From contig SXYM01000076.1 in NCBI GenBank assembly GCA_005789205.1, positions 1 to 32,443 on the forward strand: a stretch of DNA of 32,443 bases. The letters run 5' to 3'. Source of the DNA: Actinomycetota bacterium. GTDB taxonomy: Bacteria > Actinomycetota > Actinomycetes > Nanopelagicales > Nanopelagicaceae. Shown here piece by piece: positions 19,796 through 29,342 of the stretch; the first letter of the stretch is position 1; every line of letters begins with the position of its first letter. The translations under genes were made by a program, and so were the position numbers. A model generated the notes under the pieces. That model was not told the DNA's origin. It saw nothing but the letters and a program-made list of their open reading frames with translations, and ran no database searches.

Positions 19796-20405
19796 ATTTA
19801 ATCACAGGCGGAGCAGTTTTAATCACTAACCAACTTGCGTAGGCTGTAGCAAAAAATAATGGATAACCCATAGCAAGATTGACTGTGCCAAGTAAATTTA
19901 CATTGCCGCTACGATAAATTGGATACTGGACTGCAATTCGTGAGAAGAACATGGCAACCCAAATCCAGCTAGCCCGTGTATAGACCTTCTTACGAGCTGG
20001 ATTTTTCCGCCATTCAAAGTTTTCACCTAGCAATGGGCCTAGAACAATTCCAAGTAGTGGCCACCCAACAAGATTTGCGACTAAATACGCAGTTCCATAT
20101 GCAAGATTTGTGAGTAGTTTAGGAATGTAAAAGTCAGATGCGTTTCCGGAACGATTAGCAAAATAAGCACATATCAAAACACCCAAAATACCAGAGACTG
20201 AATGCTGAATCGTATCTTTTTTGGCTAACCGTAAAATTGCTAAAAAAATTGAAAGGCTCAACGCGGCAATTATGGCTTCTCGTAGATTGTTTCTAAGATT
20301 AAAAGTCACAAGAAAAATTACCGCAGGCAGTCCCGAATCTATAAGCCCTTTCTTTCCTCCAAGAGCTTTAATTACAGTCTCTTTATCTTGATTATGTTCG
20401 CTCAT
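19788..20405 (-). CDS. DUF3159 family membrane protein
   Basis: GGKKGLIDSGLPAVIFLVTFNLRNNLREAI and multiple TM segments; conserved placement near trkA and dut in actinobacteria. Confidence 0.8.
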   Translation of the reverse strand: MSEHNQDKETVIKALGGKKGLIDSGLPAVIFLVTFNLRNNLREAIIAALSLSIFLAILRLAKKDTIQHSVSGILGVLICAYFANRSGNASDFYIPKLLTNLAYGTAYLVANLVGWPLLGIVLGPLLGENFEWRKNPARKKVYTRASWIWVAMFFSRIAVQYPIYRSGNVNLLGTVNLAMGYPLFFATAYASWLVIKTAPPVIKSS

Positions 20406-20845
20406 GCCACACCAGTTGATCCAAAACCATCGTTACCTCGCCCAGATCCAGGTAGCTCTTCTACTTGGATGAACTGAGCTCTTTCAACTTGTTGAATAAC
20501 CAATTGGGCAATACGATCGCCCTTCTTAAATGAAACTGATTCCTTAGAATCATGATTAATCAAAATACAAGCAATTTCACCACGATAACCAGCATCTATG
20601 GTTCCAGGAGTGTTCACCAGTGTAACTCCGTGTTTAATTGCCAATCCAGATCGAGGATGCACTAGTGCCACATAGCCATTAGGAAGTGCGATTGATATGC
20701 CAGTTGGAATGAGTGCGCGCTCCCCTGGGGCCAAAGTGAAATCTTTTGTCGTTACTAAATCAGCTCCAGCATCGCCACCTTTTGCATAATGTGGAAGTGG
20801 AACCGAGGGATCCAAGCGCTTGATCAAAACTTTTAGTTGGCTCAT
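20402..20845 (-). CDS. dut: dUTP diphosphatase
   Basis: GDAGADLVTTKDFTL, HPRSGLAIKHGVTLVNTPGTIDAGYRGEI, GDRIAQLVIQ, GSGRGNDGFGSTG. Confidence 0.96.
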   Translation of the reverse strand: MSQLKVLIKRLDPSVPLPHYAKGGDAGADLVTTKDFTLAPGERALIPTGISIALPNGYVALVHPRSGLAIKHGVTLVNTPGTIDAGYRGEIACILINHDSKESVSFKKGDRIAQLVIQQVERAQFIQVEELPGSGRGNDGFGSTGVA

Positions 20846-21430
20846 CTATGGATTAATCTCAAAATCAGGATCAACAAATGCCAGAATCTCAGGACTCTTA
20901 GCTATGTGGTCTAAATACTCCTTAGGTGCATTGTTGAGGAAGTGATCCATTGGAACAATGACAAATAAAGCTGCCGCACGAACAGCCAGTGGACCATCTG
21001 GTGCGTCTAAGCGACCTTCAGCAGAGGAATAAACCTTGCGATTTACTTGACCAGTAATTTTGGCAGTGATGTGCAAAGTTGAACCCATAGGAACAGGTTT
21101 TAAGAAATCTGTTTCAAGACGGGCAGTAACCGCAGGCGCACGAAGTAACCACATTAACTTTCCAAGTGCTTCATCAAAGGCTAGTGAAAGTAATCCTCCA
21201 TGAGCTAAACCAGGTGCTCCTTGATGATTTTCAGTAACAGTAAATTGCGCAGTAATGTCAACGCCATCTCCGGAATAAGCAACAAGATGTAAACCAGTGG
21301 GATGGAGTTCACCACAACCAAAGCAGTGACCAAAATGTGAAGGAATCTTTGAACCAACTGGCGGAGCTTTTGGATGTCGCTCTGGAATGATGGCACCTTG
21401 GGGTGGCACGGTCGAAGCGATACGGCTCAT
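20846..21430 (-). CDS. PaaI-like hotdog-fold thioesterase
   Basis: HFGHCFGCGELHPTGLHL, GAPGLAHGGLLSLAFDEALGKLM; hotdog-domain pattern. Confidence 0.85.
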   Translation of the reverse strand: MSRIASTVPPQGAIIPERHPKAPPVGSKIPSHFGHCFGCGELHPTGLHLVAYSGDGVDITAQFTVTENHQGAPGLAHGGLLSLAFDEALGKLMWLLRAPAVTARLETDFLKPVPMGSTLHITAKITGQVNRKVYSSAEGRLDAPDGPLAVRAAALFVIVPMDHFLNNAPKEYLDHIAKSPEILAFVDPDFEINP

Positions 21431-21437
21431 GAAGCAA

Positions 21438-21443
21438 AGAGTA
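21438..21443 (-). promoter_or_regulatory. -10 box TACTCT, 7 nt before PaaI-like ATG
   Basis: Reverse strand TACTCT-TTGCTTC-ATG. Confidence 0.65.
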
Positions 21444-21448
21444 TCCGA

Positions 21449-21454
21449 TAGCGT
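21449..21454 (+). promoter_or_regulatory. -10 box TAGCGT, 7 nt before DUF3093 ATG
   Basis: TAGCGT-ATGACCT-ATG. Confidence 0.65.
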
Positions 21455-21461
21455 ATGACCT

Positions 21462-21896
21462 ATGCGATACCGCGAAGTGATCCGTATGCCACTCTGGCTA
21501 CTCGCACTTATTTACTTCTTTTTTCTCTCCTTTGTTCTCTCAGTATGGGCTGCACTCGGAAACTCTGCAGCACTGGTTACCTTTCTTGCGCTCAGCGCCC
21601 TTTTGGTTTTGATTTCCATCCGCACGCGCTTAATAATCCAAGTTGATCACTCTGAACTCATGGTGGGCAAAGCTCATATTGAATTGAAATACATAGGACA
21701 GGTCACACAGTTAGACAGCGCAGAAATGAAAGCCATCAGATCGCGTGATGCAAATCCAATGGCCTTTTTAGCATTTAGATTTTGGTCATCAACTGGGGTG
21801 AAAGTAGAAGTTATTGATGATCGAGATGAAACGCCATACTGGTTAATTACTAGTAACAAGGCAAATCAACTGGCTAAAGCATTAAAAGAGAATTAA
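21462..21896 (+). CDS. DUF3093 family membrane protein
   Basis: MRYREVIRMPLWLLALIYFFFLSFVLSVW; PYWLITSNKANQLAKAL; adjacent to dut and DUF4193 as in other actinobacteria. Confidence 0.8.
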   Translation: MRYREVIRMPLWLLALIYFFFLSFVLSVWAALGNSAALVTFLALSALLVLISIRTRLIIQVDHSELMVGKAHIELKYIGQVTQLDSAEMKAIRSRDANPMAFLAFRFWSSTGVKVEVIDDRDETPYWLITSNKANQLAKALKEN

Positions 21897-22189
21897 TTAC
21901 ACTCTTTACAAACAGCCTTGGCACCCTCGCCTTTTGCAAGCTGAGTGATGTGATGCACAAGGAAGCAGCGTGAACATGTAAATTCATCAACCTGCTTTGG
22001 TACAACTCGAACTGCTAATTCTTCACCTGATAAATCTGCACCAGGTAGCTCTAGACTTTCAGCAGCTTCTGCTTCATCAACATCGATCTGGCCGGATTGA
22101 GCATCGACACGTTTAGCTTTTAACTCTTCTAACGACTCTTCATGTAGTTCTTCATCTGTTTTTCTGGGTGTGTCGTAATCTGTTGCCAT
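21893..22189 (-). CDS. DUF4193 family protein
   Basis: MATDYDTPRKTDEELHEESLEELKAKR, C-terminal FTCSRCFLVHHITQLA...CKEC zinc-ribbon-like cysteines. Start at internal ATG (ORF open to 22246). Confidence 0.88.
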   Translation of the reverse strand: MATDYDTPRKTDEELHEESLEELKAKRVDAQSGQIDVDEAEAAESLELPGADLSGEELAVRVVPKQVDEFTCSRCFLVHHITQLAKGEGAKAVCKECN

Positions 22190-22284
22190 TGCTCTCACCT
22201 CGATTCCATACTTGACTAGTTCCTGCGGGCGCATCATGGCGCACATCAGCCTTTACTGTTGCTATAACGCTCGGCGTGTCGGGG

Positions 22285-23751
22285 TTATTCCCCCCTCACT
22301 TGCACCTTTTCTATCGCCGCAGCCAGCGTTGCATCGACCCGACCATGAATAGCAGTCCCACCCTCTTCATACACCTCAGAAAAGATTTCTCCACGCTCAT
22401 GAATCTCATGCACTAAGTCGCCTCGCTCATATGGAATCACTGCATTGATTTCAACTGATGGCTTTGGCAATGAACGCTCAATTGCATAAACCAGGCCCTC
22501 GATACCAAAGCCAGTTCTCACTGAAAATGCATAGCTATTTGGCTCTTTCCGCAAAATCTCCATGACGACGTCAGGATTAGCGACATCAACTTTGTTAATC
22601 GCGATAATTTCAGGGATATCTCCCCCGCCAATTTCTGCAATTACTTCGCGAACTGCGCGAATCTGTTCAAATGGATCTGGGTGAGATCCATCGACTACAT
22701 GCACAATGACATCAGATCCAGACACTTCTTCAAGTGTTGATTTAAAGGCGTCAATTAACTGGTGAGGTAGGTGTCGAACAAATCCCACCGTGTCACTTAA
22801 TGTGTATACACGACCATCACTAGTTTGCGATTTACGAACAGTTGGATCTAAGGTAGCAAAAAGTGCATTCTCAACAAGGACCCCCGCATCAGTGAGGCGA
22901 TTGAGCAGTGATGATTTCCCAGCATTGGTATATCCAGCAATAGCAACGGAGGGGATATTAAAACGCTTGCGCTCTTGTCGCTTGGTATCACGCGCGACCT
23001 TCATCTCAGCAATCTCTTTGCGCAACTTTGCCATCTTGTCACGGATTTTGCGGCGATCTGTTTCAATCTTTGTTTCACCTGGACCACGCCCGCCAATACC
23101 AGCACCACCAGCTGCGCGACCACCTGCTTGGCGTGAGAGTGAATCACCCCAACCACGTAGACGTGGTAATAAATATGCAATTTGTGCCAGCTCTACTTGC
23201 GCCTTACCTTCTTTGCTTTTAGCGTGTTGAGCGAAAATATCTAGAATCAAGGCGGTGCGATCCACAACTTTTACCTTGATTTTCTCCTCTAATTGTCGAA
23301 GTTGTGAAGGTGAGAGCTCTCCGTCACAAATCACGGTGTCAGCGCTAGTTGCAACAACAATCTGCTTGAGCTCTGCGACTTTTCCAGAACCAATGTAAGT
23401 GGCTGGATCTGCTTTATAGCGACGCTGAATAATTCCTTCCATGACTTCTGAACCCGCAGTTTCAGCCAATGCTTTAAGTTCTGCTAAAGAATTCTCAGCC
23501 ATCTCTGAAGTGCCCTCTGTCCACACACCCACTAAGACAACTTTTTCAAGTTGTAATTCACGATTTTCAACCTCAGTAATATCTTGGAGCTGTGTAGAAA
23601 AACCTTTTACGCGTCTTAACGAATGGCGCTCTGAAAGTTCCTGAGTTGGATCTACTAATTCATCCTCTTCGCTGGCGTCGTATTCAGCGGTAACTCGAGC
23701 GCTTTCAGCGAGTAGAGCTTCAAATTCATCATCGAAATCTTTCTCAGGCAA
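22285..23751 (-). CDS. hflX: GTPase HflX (TTG start inferred; ORF open to ATG 23775)
   Basis: GGRGPGETKIETDRRKI, AGYTNAGKSSLLNRLT, DTVGFVRHLPHQLIDAFKSTLEE, INKVD. CGGAG lies 7 nt before TTG 23751, inside the end of dapF. Confidence 0.92.
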   Translation of the reverse strand: MPEKDFDDEFEALLAESARVTAEYDASEEDELVDPTQELSERHSLRRVKGFSTQLQDITEVENRELQLEKVVLVGVWTEGTSEMAENSLAELKALAETAGSEVMEGIIQRRYKADPATYIGSGKVAELKQIVVATSADTVICDGELSPSQLRQLEEKIKVKVVDRTALILDIFAQHAKSKEGKAQVELAQIAYLLPRLRGWGDSLSRQAGGRAAGGAGIGGRGPGETKIETDRRKIRDKMAKLRKEIAEMKVARDTKRQERKRFNIPSVAIAGYTNAGKSSLLNRLTDAGVLVENALFATLDPTVRKSQTSDGRVYTLSDTVGFVRHLPHQLIDAFKSTLEEVSGSDVIVHVVDGSHPDPFEQIRAVREVIAEIGGGDIPEIIAINKVDVANPDVVMEILRKEPNSYAFSVRTGFGIEGLVYAIERSLPKPSVEINAVIPYERGDLVHEIHERGEIFSEVYEEGGTAIHGRVDATLAAAIEKVQVRGE

Positions 23752-24541
23752 GTAAAAACTCCGAAATATCCACATCTTTCACTAGAACTGCAGGGCCAAT
23801 TAATGTGGCGTTGGAGTGTGCGTCAATAGAAACTTCTAAACGTCCTCCTGGTGGATTGATAATCCAATGTGCTGGTAGCCGTTTCTTTGTATAAAGGGAT
23901 GCAGCAAGTGCTACAGCGCATGTGCCTGTGCCACAGGAGCGCGTTTCACCGCTTCCTCTTTCAAATACACGCATTGTTACTTCGTTGTCTCCCGTGATTT
24001 GAACAAACTCAACGTTAACACCTTCAGGATAAGTGTCCTTTGGTCTAACAATCGGAGCGTCATCGAGGGCACCTACCTGAGAAATGTCATCAACAAATAC
24101 AACTGCATGGGGATTACCAACATTAATGTTGTAGCCATTCCAAATATGTCCATTATTTGCTGCAGTTATTGCTATCTCTTCATCGGTAACCTTGCCCATG
24201 TTTACAGAGATATCGCCAACCATTGGTACGCGTAAATGCTTCATTCCATCACGTGTGTTAATCCCAAAAATACCCTCAGGTATATGGCCACGTTCTACCA
24301 AATATCTTGCCATCACTCTTATGCCATTTCCGCACATTTCTGCCAAAGAGCCGTCAGCGTTGCGGTAATCCATAAACCACTTCTCATCACGCTTAATAAT
24401 TCGTATTAATCCATCTGCACCAATTCCTGATTCGCGGTTACAAATCGCAGCGGTCTGGGCAGTAGTTATGGATTGTTCATTTTTTGGGTCAAAAACGAGA
24501 ACAAAGTCATTCTCAGTCCCGTGACCATACGTTGCAATCAT
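23744..24541 (-). CDS. dapF: Diaminopimelate epimerase
   Basis: GTENDFVLV, ICNRESGIGADGLI, NADGSLAEMCGNGIR, ERGSGETRSCGTGTCAVA. Start at MIATYGHG. Confidence 0.94.
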   Translation of the reverse strand: MIATYGHGTENDFVLVFDPKNEQSITTAQTAAICNRESGIGADGLIRIIKRDEKWFMDYRNADGSLAEMCGNGIRVMARYLVERGHIPEGIFGINTRDGMKHLRVPMVGDISVNMGKVTDEEIAITAANNGHIWNGYNINVGNPHAVVFVDDISQVGALDDAPIVRPKDTYPEGVNVEFVQITGDNEVTMRVFERGSGETRSCGTGTCAVALAASLYTKKRLPAHWIINPPGGRLEVSIDAHSNATLIGPAVLVKDVDISEFLLA

Positions 24542-24546
24542 TATTC

Positions 24547-25452
24547 CTAGTTTATCTTCTCTAGATGTTTCAGTGCAGTTTCTAGACGAGGCTGGGCTTG
24601 TGATATCCACTTAATTCGAGCATCACGCGAAAACCAAGTCTCTTGACGACGGGCGTATTGGCGCGTGGCCCGTTTTGTGTCCTCTTTGGCTTCTTCCTCA
24701 CTCCATAACCCATTCTTCATAGCAATAAGTTGTGAATACCCCAAAGCTAACTGAGCTGTGCGCCCGAAAGTAATTCCATCTTTGAGTAACTGCTCAACTT
24801 CTTCAACAAAACCTAACTCCCACATGCGATCAACGCGTGCACTTATTCGCTCACTTAGATGATCTCGGTCCATTACTAATCCGAACTGGACTGCATTGGG
24901 ATAACGAGTGCTTGCCTCTCGTGGCAGATTAGCTGTGAATGGTTTACCAGTAATTGCGATTACTTCTAGAGCGCGAATTACTCGGCGAGAGTTAGCGCGA
25001 TCAATAGCTATGGCGGCTGCAGGATCGAGTTTTTCTAAGCGCTCAAACAGTGCATTCAACCCAATAGTTGCTAATTCAAGTTCTAATGATGCGCGCACTA
25101 CTGGGTCAGTATCTGGAAAGTTCAAATCGTCAAGAACTGCCTTTATATAGAGTCCTGTGCCACCAACTACAATCACATCCTTACCACGGCTATGGATTTC
25201 ACTTATTGCATTACGTGCTTGTTCTTGATACCAAGCAACCGTTGAATCCTGAGTGACTTTCAAAACATCGAGCATATGGTGAGTGATTCCTGCTCGCTCG
25301 CTCACGGGAAGTTTTGCGGTACCGATATCCATGCCTTTATAAATCTGCATCGAGTCAGCATTAATAATTTCAGCCCCTAAGTATTGAGCAAGTGAGATTG
25401 CTAAATCGCTCTTTCCGGTTGCAGTAGCCCCGCAAATAACAATCAACTTCAT
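24547..25452 (-). CDS. miaA: tRNA dimethylallyltransferase
   Basis: [63 protein letters not shown]. Confidence 0.95.
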   Translation of the reverse strand: MKLIVICGATATGKSDLAISLAQYLGAEIINADSMQIYKGMDIGTAKLPVSERAGITHHMLDVLKVTQDSTVAWYQEQARNAISEIHSRGKDVIVVGGTGLYIKAVLDDLNFPDTDPVVRASLELELATIGLNALFERLEKLDPAAAIAIDRANSRRVIRALEVIAITGKPFTANLPREASTRYPNAVQFGLVMDRDHLSERISARVDRMWELGFVEEVEQLLKDGITFGRTAQLALGYSQLIAMKNGLWSEEEAKEDTKRATRQYARRQETWFSRDARIKWISQAQPRLETALKHLEKIN

Positions 25453-26870
25453 ACTTTTAACGTCGGCATTCCTAGTAATGTCGCTGCACTCTTCTTTTCT
25501 GCAGTGCGTGCTGCATGAGCATCCCCACCGCGCGTAGCTCTCACTTTTACTGGATTTCCGATTAAATAGTGCGCTGAAGCTTGAGTAATAGATACCTCTA
25601 CTTCATCACCGGGGCGTGCTTCGATGCTGTTTGAGAAGTGAACTAATCTAAAATCCTCACTACGCCCAGTCATACGCGCCTGCGCTTCATCTCTGCGGCC
25701 CTCATAATCACCAACTAATACTTTAAATTCCTTGCCGACTGCTTCTTCATTTACAGAAAGAGATATTGCCTGTTGGTGATTATGCAAACGTGTATAGCGC
25801 TCACCAACAACTTCTGGCGAAACTTGATCGGGCATAGAAGCTGCCGGTGTTCCGGGGCGCTTTGAGTATTGATAGGTGTAGGCAGCTGCAAAACGTGCCT
25901 GCGTACAAAGATCCATTGTCGCCTGGAAATCACTTTCAGTCTCACCAGGGAAACCAACAATGATGTCAGTTGTAATTGCAGCATGTGGCATGGCAATACG
26001 GACTCGATCAATTATTCCTAAATATCTATCGGTTCTATATGAGCGACGCATAGCTTGCAAAATTGAATTAGAACCTGACTGAAGCGGCATATGAAGATGT
26101 GGCATGACATTGGCTGTTGTTGCCATAACTTCAATAACATCATCGGTGAAATCACGTGGGTGCGGAGACATAAAACGCACTCGTTCTAATCCATCAACTT
26201 TGCCACATTCTTGAAGTAAGTTGGCAAACGCACTTCTGTCGCCAAAATCAACTCCATAGGCGTTCACATTTTGACCCAGCAACGTAATTTCTATGACGCC
26301 TTGATCAACTAGCGTTCGAACTTCACTCAAAATATCGATTGCACTTCGATCTTTTTCAATACCACGCAAAGTTGGCACAATACAAAAAGTGCAGGTGTTA
26401 TTACACCCAACCGAAACGGATACCCAGGAAGAGAACGCTGATAAACGTCTTGCCGGAAGAGTTGATGGAAAATGCTCCAAAGATTCAAGAATTTCAATCT
26501 GAGATTCTTCTTCGATTCGAGCACGTTCAAGTAAGACCGGGAGTGAGCCAACATTGTGAGTTCCAAAGACCACATCGACATATGGTGCCTTTTTCAAAAT
26601 TGTTGCCTGATCTTTTTGAGCTAAGCATCCACCAACTGCAATCTGCATATTGGGGTTAGCTTTTTTAATGGGGGCTAAGAAAGACAAGTTTCCATATAAT
26701 TTGTTATCTGCATTTTCACGCACTGCACATGTATTGAAAACAACAATGTCTGCCTGTGTTCCCGGCTCGGCTGGAATAAAACCTGCCTCATCAAGTAATC
26801 CAGAAATACGCTCTGAATCATGCACATTCATCTGGCAGCCGTAAGTTTCGACGGCATAGGTGCGGTTCAT
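25449..26870 (-). CDS. miaB: tRNA-2-methylthio-N6-dimethylallyladenosine synthase
   Basis: [25 protein letters not shown], radical-SAM [20 protein letters not shown]-like C-terminus. Confidence 0.95.
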   Translation of the reverse strand: MNRTYAVETYGCQMNVHDSERISGLLDEAGFIPAEPGTQADIVVFNTCAVRENADNKLYGNLSFLAPIKKANPNMQIAVGGCLAQKDQATILKKAPYVDVVFGTHNVGSLPVLLERARIEEESQIEILESLEHFPSTLPARRLSAFSSWVSVSVGCNNTCTFCIVPTLRGIEKDRSAIDILSEVRTLVDQGVIEITLLGQNVNAYGVDFGDRSAFANLLQECGKVDGLERVRFMSPHPRDFTDDVIEVMATTANVMPHLHMPLQSGSNSILQAMRRSYRTDRYLGIIDRVRIAMPHAAITTDIIVGFPGETESDFQATMDLCTQARFAAAYTYQYSKRPGTPAASMPDQVSPEVVGERYTRLHNHQQAISLSVNEEAVGKEFKVLVGDYEGRRDEAQARMTGRSEDFRLVHFSNSIEARPGDEVEVSITQASAHYLIGNPVKVRATRGGDAHAARTAEKKSAATLLGMPTLKV

Positions 26871-26876
26871 GCACCT

Positions 26877-26882
26877 ATCGTA
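26877..26882 (-). promoter_or_regulatory. -10 box TACGAT, 6 nt before miaB ATG
   Basis: Reverse strand TACGAT-AGGTGC-ATG. Confidence 0.6.
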
Positions 26883-26892
26883 ATGGGGGAAA

Positions 26893-27633
26893 TTAGAGGT
26901 TGATTACGTCAATCTCAAAGGTTGAACGGTTCACGATGGCCGCATGGTGATTTTCTAAGGTGTGCCAGCCTGGTTGGTTCCATCCACTTGATGCAAAGAG
27001 AACCCCATCAGAGTTTTTCTTATACTTGATGACGTAATAGTCAGCAGGTGCCCAATCTGGTTTCTTTTCAGAATTGTGCTCACTACCAATAACAAAGCTC
27101 TCTTTGTTCATCAACATGAAGTTCAAAGATGTTGTCTTTCCATGTTCTTTGATAATAGCAACAGTTGTCTTGATTCCGTCAGCTAAACCTAGTTTCTCGA
27201 TCTGTGTCATCATCAGATAGAAATAGCGCTCACTATCAGTGTCACCAACAATTAACTTCTTGAATTTTTCATCAATGAAGTCAGAAAAAGAATCCGGAGG
27301 AAAAATAGATCCATTATGGATAAATGAGTAATCCCCATAAACAAATGGATGTGCATTGTTCTCACTAACTGATAAGCCCTTGGTTGCCCAACGAAGATGC
27401 AGTAGAGCACCATCGGCTGCATTGTCAGCAATCACTTTTTGAAAAGTTGCACTTTCGGCTGCAGCTTCAACTCTCTTCTCGAGCACTGCGTGTGTGTGCT
27501 GTCTATCATTTGTGGAGATTCCCCAGCCGTCGCAGTGGACAGATGACAGGGCGATAAATTCTTCAAAATCTTCACCCACTTGTGCGGGAAATGAGGATTC
27601 AGCCTGCGACACGTATCCCATAAGACGGCACAT
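26893..27633 (-). CDS. Class II glutamine amidotransferase (YafJ/EgtC-like Ntn hydrolase)
   Basis: N-terminal MCRLMGY with catalytic Cys2, [34 protein letters not shown]. Start set so Cys follows Met (ORF open to 27732). Confidence 0.87.
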   Translation of the reverse strand: MCRLMGYVSQAESSFPAQVGEDFEEFIALSSVHCDGWGISTNDRQHTHAVLEKRVEAAAESATFQKVIADNAADGALLHLRWATKGLSVSENNAHPFVYGDYSFIHNGSIFPPDSFSDFIDEKFKKLIVGDTDSERYFYLMMTQIEKLGLADGIKTTVAIIKEHGKTTSLNFMLMNKESFVIGSEHNSEKKPDWAPADYYVIKYKKNSDGVLFASSGWNQPGWHTLENHHAAIVNRSTFEIDVINL

Positions 27634-27711
27634 TTTTGAGAAAATCCCTTCCATCTCGGTCACACTGTGGAGTAGAAAGATTACCCCAAATGGCTCAAGG
27701 AGGAGAACATC

Positions 27712-29247
27712 TTGGCACTTACAGACGAACAACGCTTAAATCAACTCGGTTATAAGCAAGAACTTAACCGAACATGGAGTTCGTTCTCGAACTTCGCGAT
27801 CTCATTCTCAATCATTTCAATTCTCGCAGGTTGTTTCACAACATTTGCTCAGGCTTGGAATAACGGAGGCCCAGTTGCAATTTCAATCGGATGGCCGCTG
27901 ATCTCACTTTTCATTTTGATTATCGGCTTTTGTATGTCAGAACTTGCTTCTGCATATCCAACATCAGGTGGTATTTACTGGTGGTCATCAAAGCTAGGTG
28001 GAGCAAGAGCTGGTTTCTACACCGGTTGGCTTAACCTAATTGGCCTAGTCTCTGTAACCGCATCTGTGGGTTACGGCGTGACTGGATTCCTAAACAACCT
28101 CATTGGCTTGTACTCACCTTCATATGCAACAAGCTTTATGGGTGGGGATTACATCAAGCAACAGTTCATGCTCTTCCTCATTGTTATTGCTTTTGCCACT
28201 TTGGTAAACGTTTATAGTGGTCCACTACTAGCTATGTTTAACAACATCTCAGTATGGTGGCACGTTTTCGGCGCTGCGCTCATTGTTGGAATTCTGGTAT
28301 TTGGTACAGATAAGCATCAATCACTCAACTGGATGTTTACCACACAAGTAAACAACTCGGGCTTTGGTGACAACGCTTACTGGTATTTTGTGCTTCCACT
28401 GGGATTCTTGCTCACTCAATACACAATTACTGGTTTTGATGCTTCAGCTCACTTGTCAGAGGAAACTCACAGCGCTCACTTAGCGGCTGCAAAGGGCATT
28501 TGGAAGTCAATTGCTTACTCCGCAATTGGTGGATATATCCTTTTGATGTCTTTCCTTTATGTTGCTACTAACACTGATTACATCAACTCATTTGATCCAG
28601 CTGTAAACCCTTACGGTGGCGGTTCAATCATTGCGTTGCTATACAGCGCACTAGGTGGAGGAGCATCATTCAAGTTAGTCATGCTCATCACTACAGTTGG
28701 TCAAATCTTCTGTGTTACAGCGTGCTTAACCTCTTGCTCACGCATGATGTTTGCATTCTCGCGCGACGGTGCTGTACCCGGAGGAAATCTCTGGAAGAAA
28801 GTAAACAAGCACCAGGTTCCAGCTAATGCAGTACTCGCATCTGCTGTTGCCGGAGTTGTATTGACACTTCCAGCTCTTTGGAAATCACCAACTGGTGCAC
28901 CAACAGCGTTTTATGCAGTCGTATCAGTTTGTGTGATTTCTCTTTACTTAGCTTTCTTAATTCCAATTTACCTACGCCTAAAGGCTGGTGATAAATTCAA
29001 AGTTGGTGAATGGAACCTTGGATCTAAGTACAAGTGGATGGGCACCATTGCAGTTGCCGAAATCGCAGTTATTTCGGTTTACTTTATTCTTCCATTCTCA
29101 CCAGCTGGTGTTCCGGGAAATGAAGGCTTCACTTGGACAGCAGTGAATTACGCACCGATTGTTACTGGCGGAGCGTTAGTCATTCTGTGGATCTGGTGGA
29201 ACCTATCTGCTAAGAAGTGGTACACAGGACCTCGAACAAACCTATAA
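27712..29247 (+). CDS. APC-superfamily amino acid/polyamine/amine permease
   Basis: 12-TM pattern, NFAISFSIISILAGCFTTF, SELASAYPTSGGIYWWSSKL. AAGGAGGAG before TTG start. Confidence 0.9.
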   Translation: MALTDEQRLNQLGYKQELNRTWSSFSNFAISFSIISILAGCFTTFAQAWNNGGPVAISIGWPLISLFILIIGFCMSELASAYPTSGGIYWWSSKLGGARAGFYTGWLNLIGLVSVTASVGYGVTGFLNNLIGLYSPSYATSFMGGDYIKQQFMLFLIVIAFATLVNVYSGPLLAMFNNISVWWHVFGAALIVGILVFGTDKHQSLNWMFTTQVNNSGFGDNAYWYFVLPLGFLLTQYTITGFDASAHLSEETHSAHLAAAKGIWKSIAYSAIGGYILLMSFLYVATNTDYINSFDPAVNPYGGGSIIALLYSALGGGASFKLVMLITTVGQIFCVTACLTSCSRMMFAFSRDGAVPGGNLWKKVNKHQVPANAVLASAVAGVVLTLPALWKSPTGAPTAFYAVVSVCVISLYLAFLIPIYLRLKAGDKFKVGEWNLGSKYKWMGTIAVAEIAVISVYFILPFSPAGVPGNEGFTWTAVNYAPIVTGGALVILWIWWNLSAKKWYTGPRTNL

Positions 29248-29265
29248 AACAGTTATAACTCTCAT

Positions 29266-29301
29266 AAATCCCCCCGCACACAAAGTGCGGGGGGATTTTT
29301 T
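29266..29301 (+). terminator. Rho-independent terminator after the permease
   Basis: AAATCCCCCCGCAC / GTGCGGGGGGATTT stem (14 bp), loop ACAAA, followed by T-run. Confidence 0.93.
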
Positions 29302-29329
29302 AACCCTAGATTTTGCAGGCGTAAATCGT

Positions 29330-29335
29330 TAGGCT
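29330..29335 (+). promoter_or_regulatory. -10 box TAGGCT, 7 nt before glnA-like ATG
   Basis: TAGGCT-ATCGGGC-ATG, just after the permease terminator. Confidence 0.68.
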
Positions 29336-29342
29336 ATCGGGC

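Noticed and set aside
22270-22290. GGGG-TTATT-CCCCCC after hflX as a terminator
   Set aside because: Only about 4 G:C pairs and no T-run on either strand; too weak to call.
22790-23230. 146-aa plus-strand ORF inside hflX, and other long antisense ORFs (e.g. 7693-8121, 11806-12309, 26339-26659)
   Set aside because: All lie antisense to well-supported conserved genes, and translations show low-complexity Ser/Ala/Pro-rich shadow composition with no recognisable domain.
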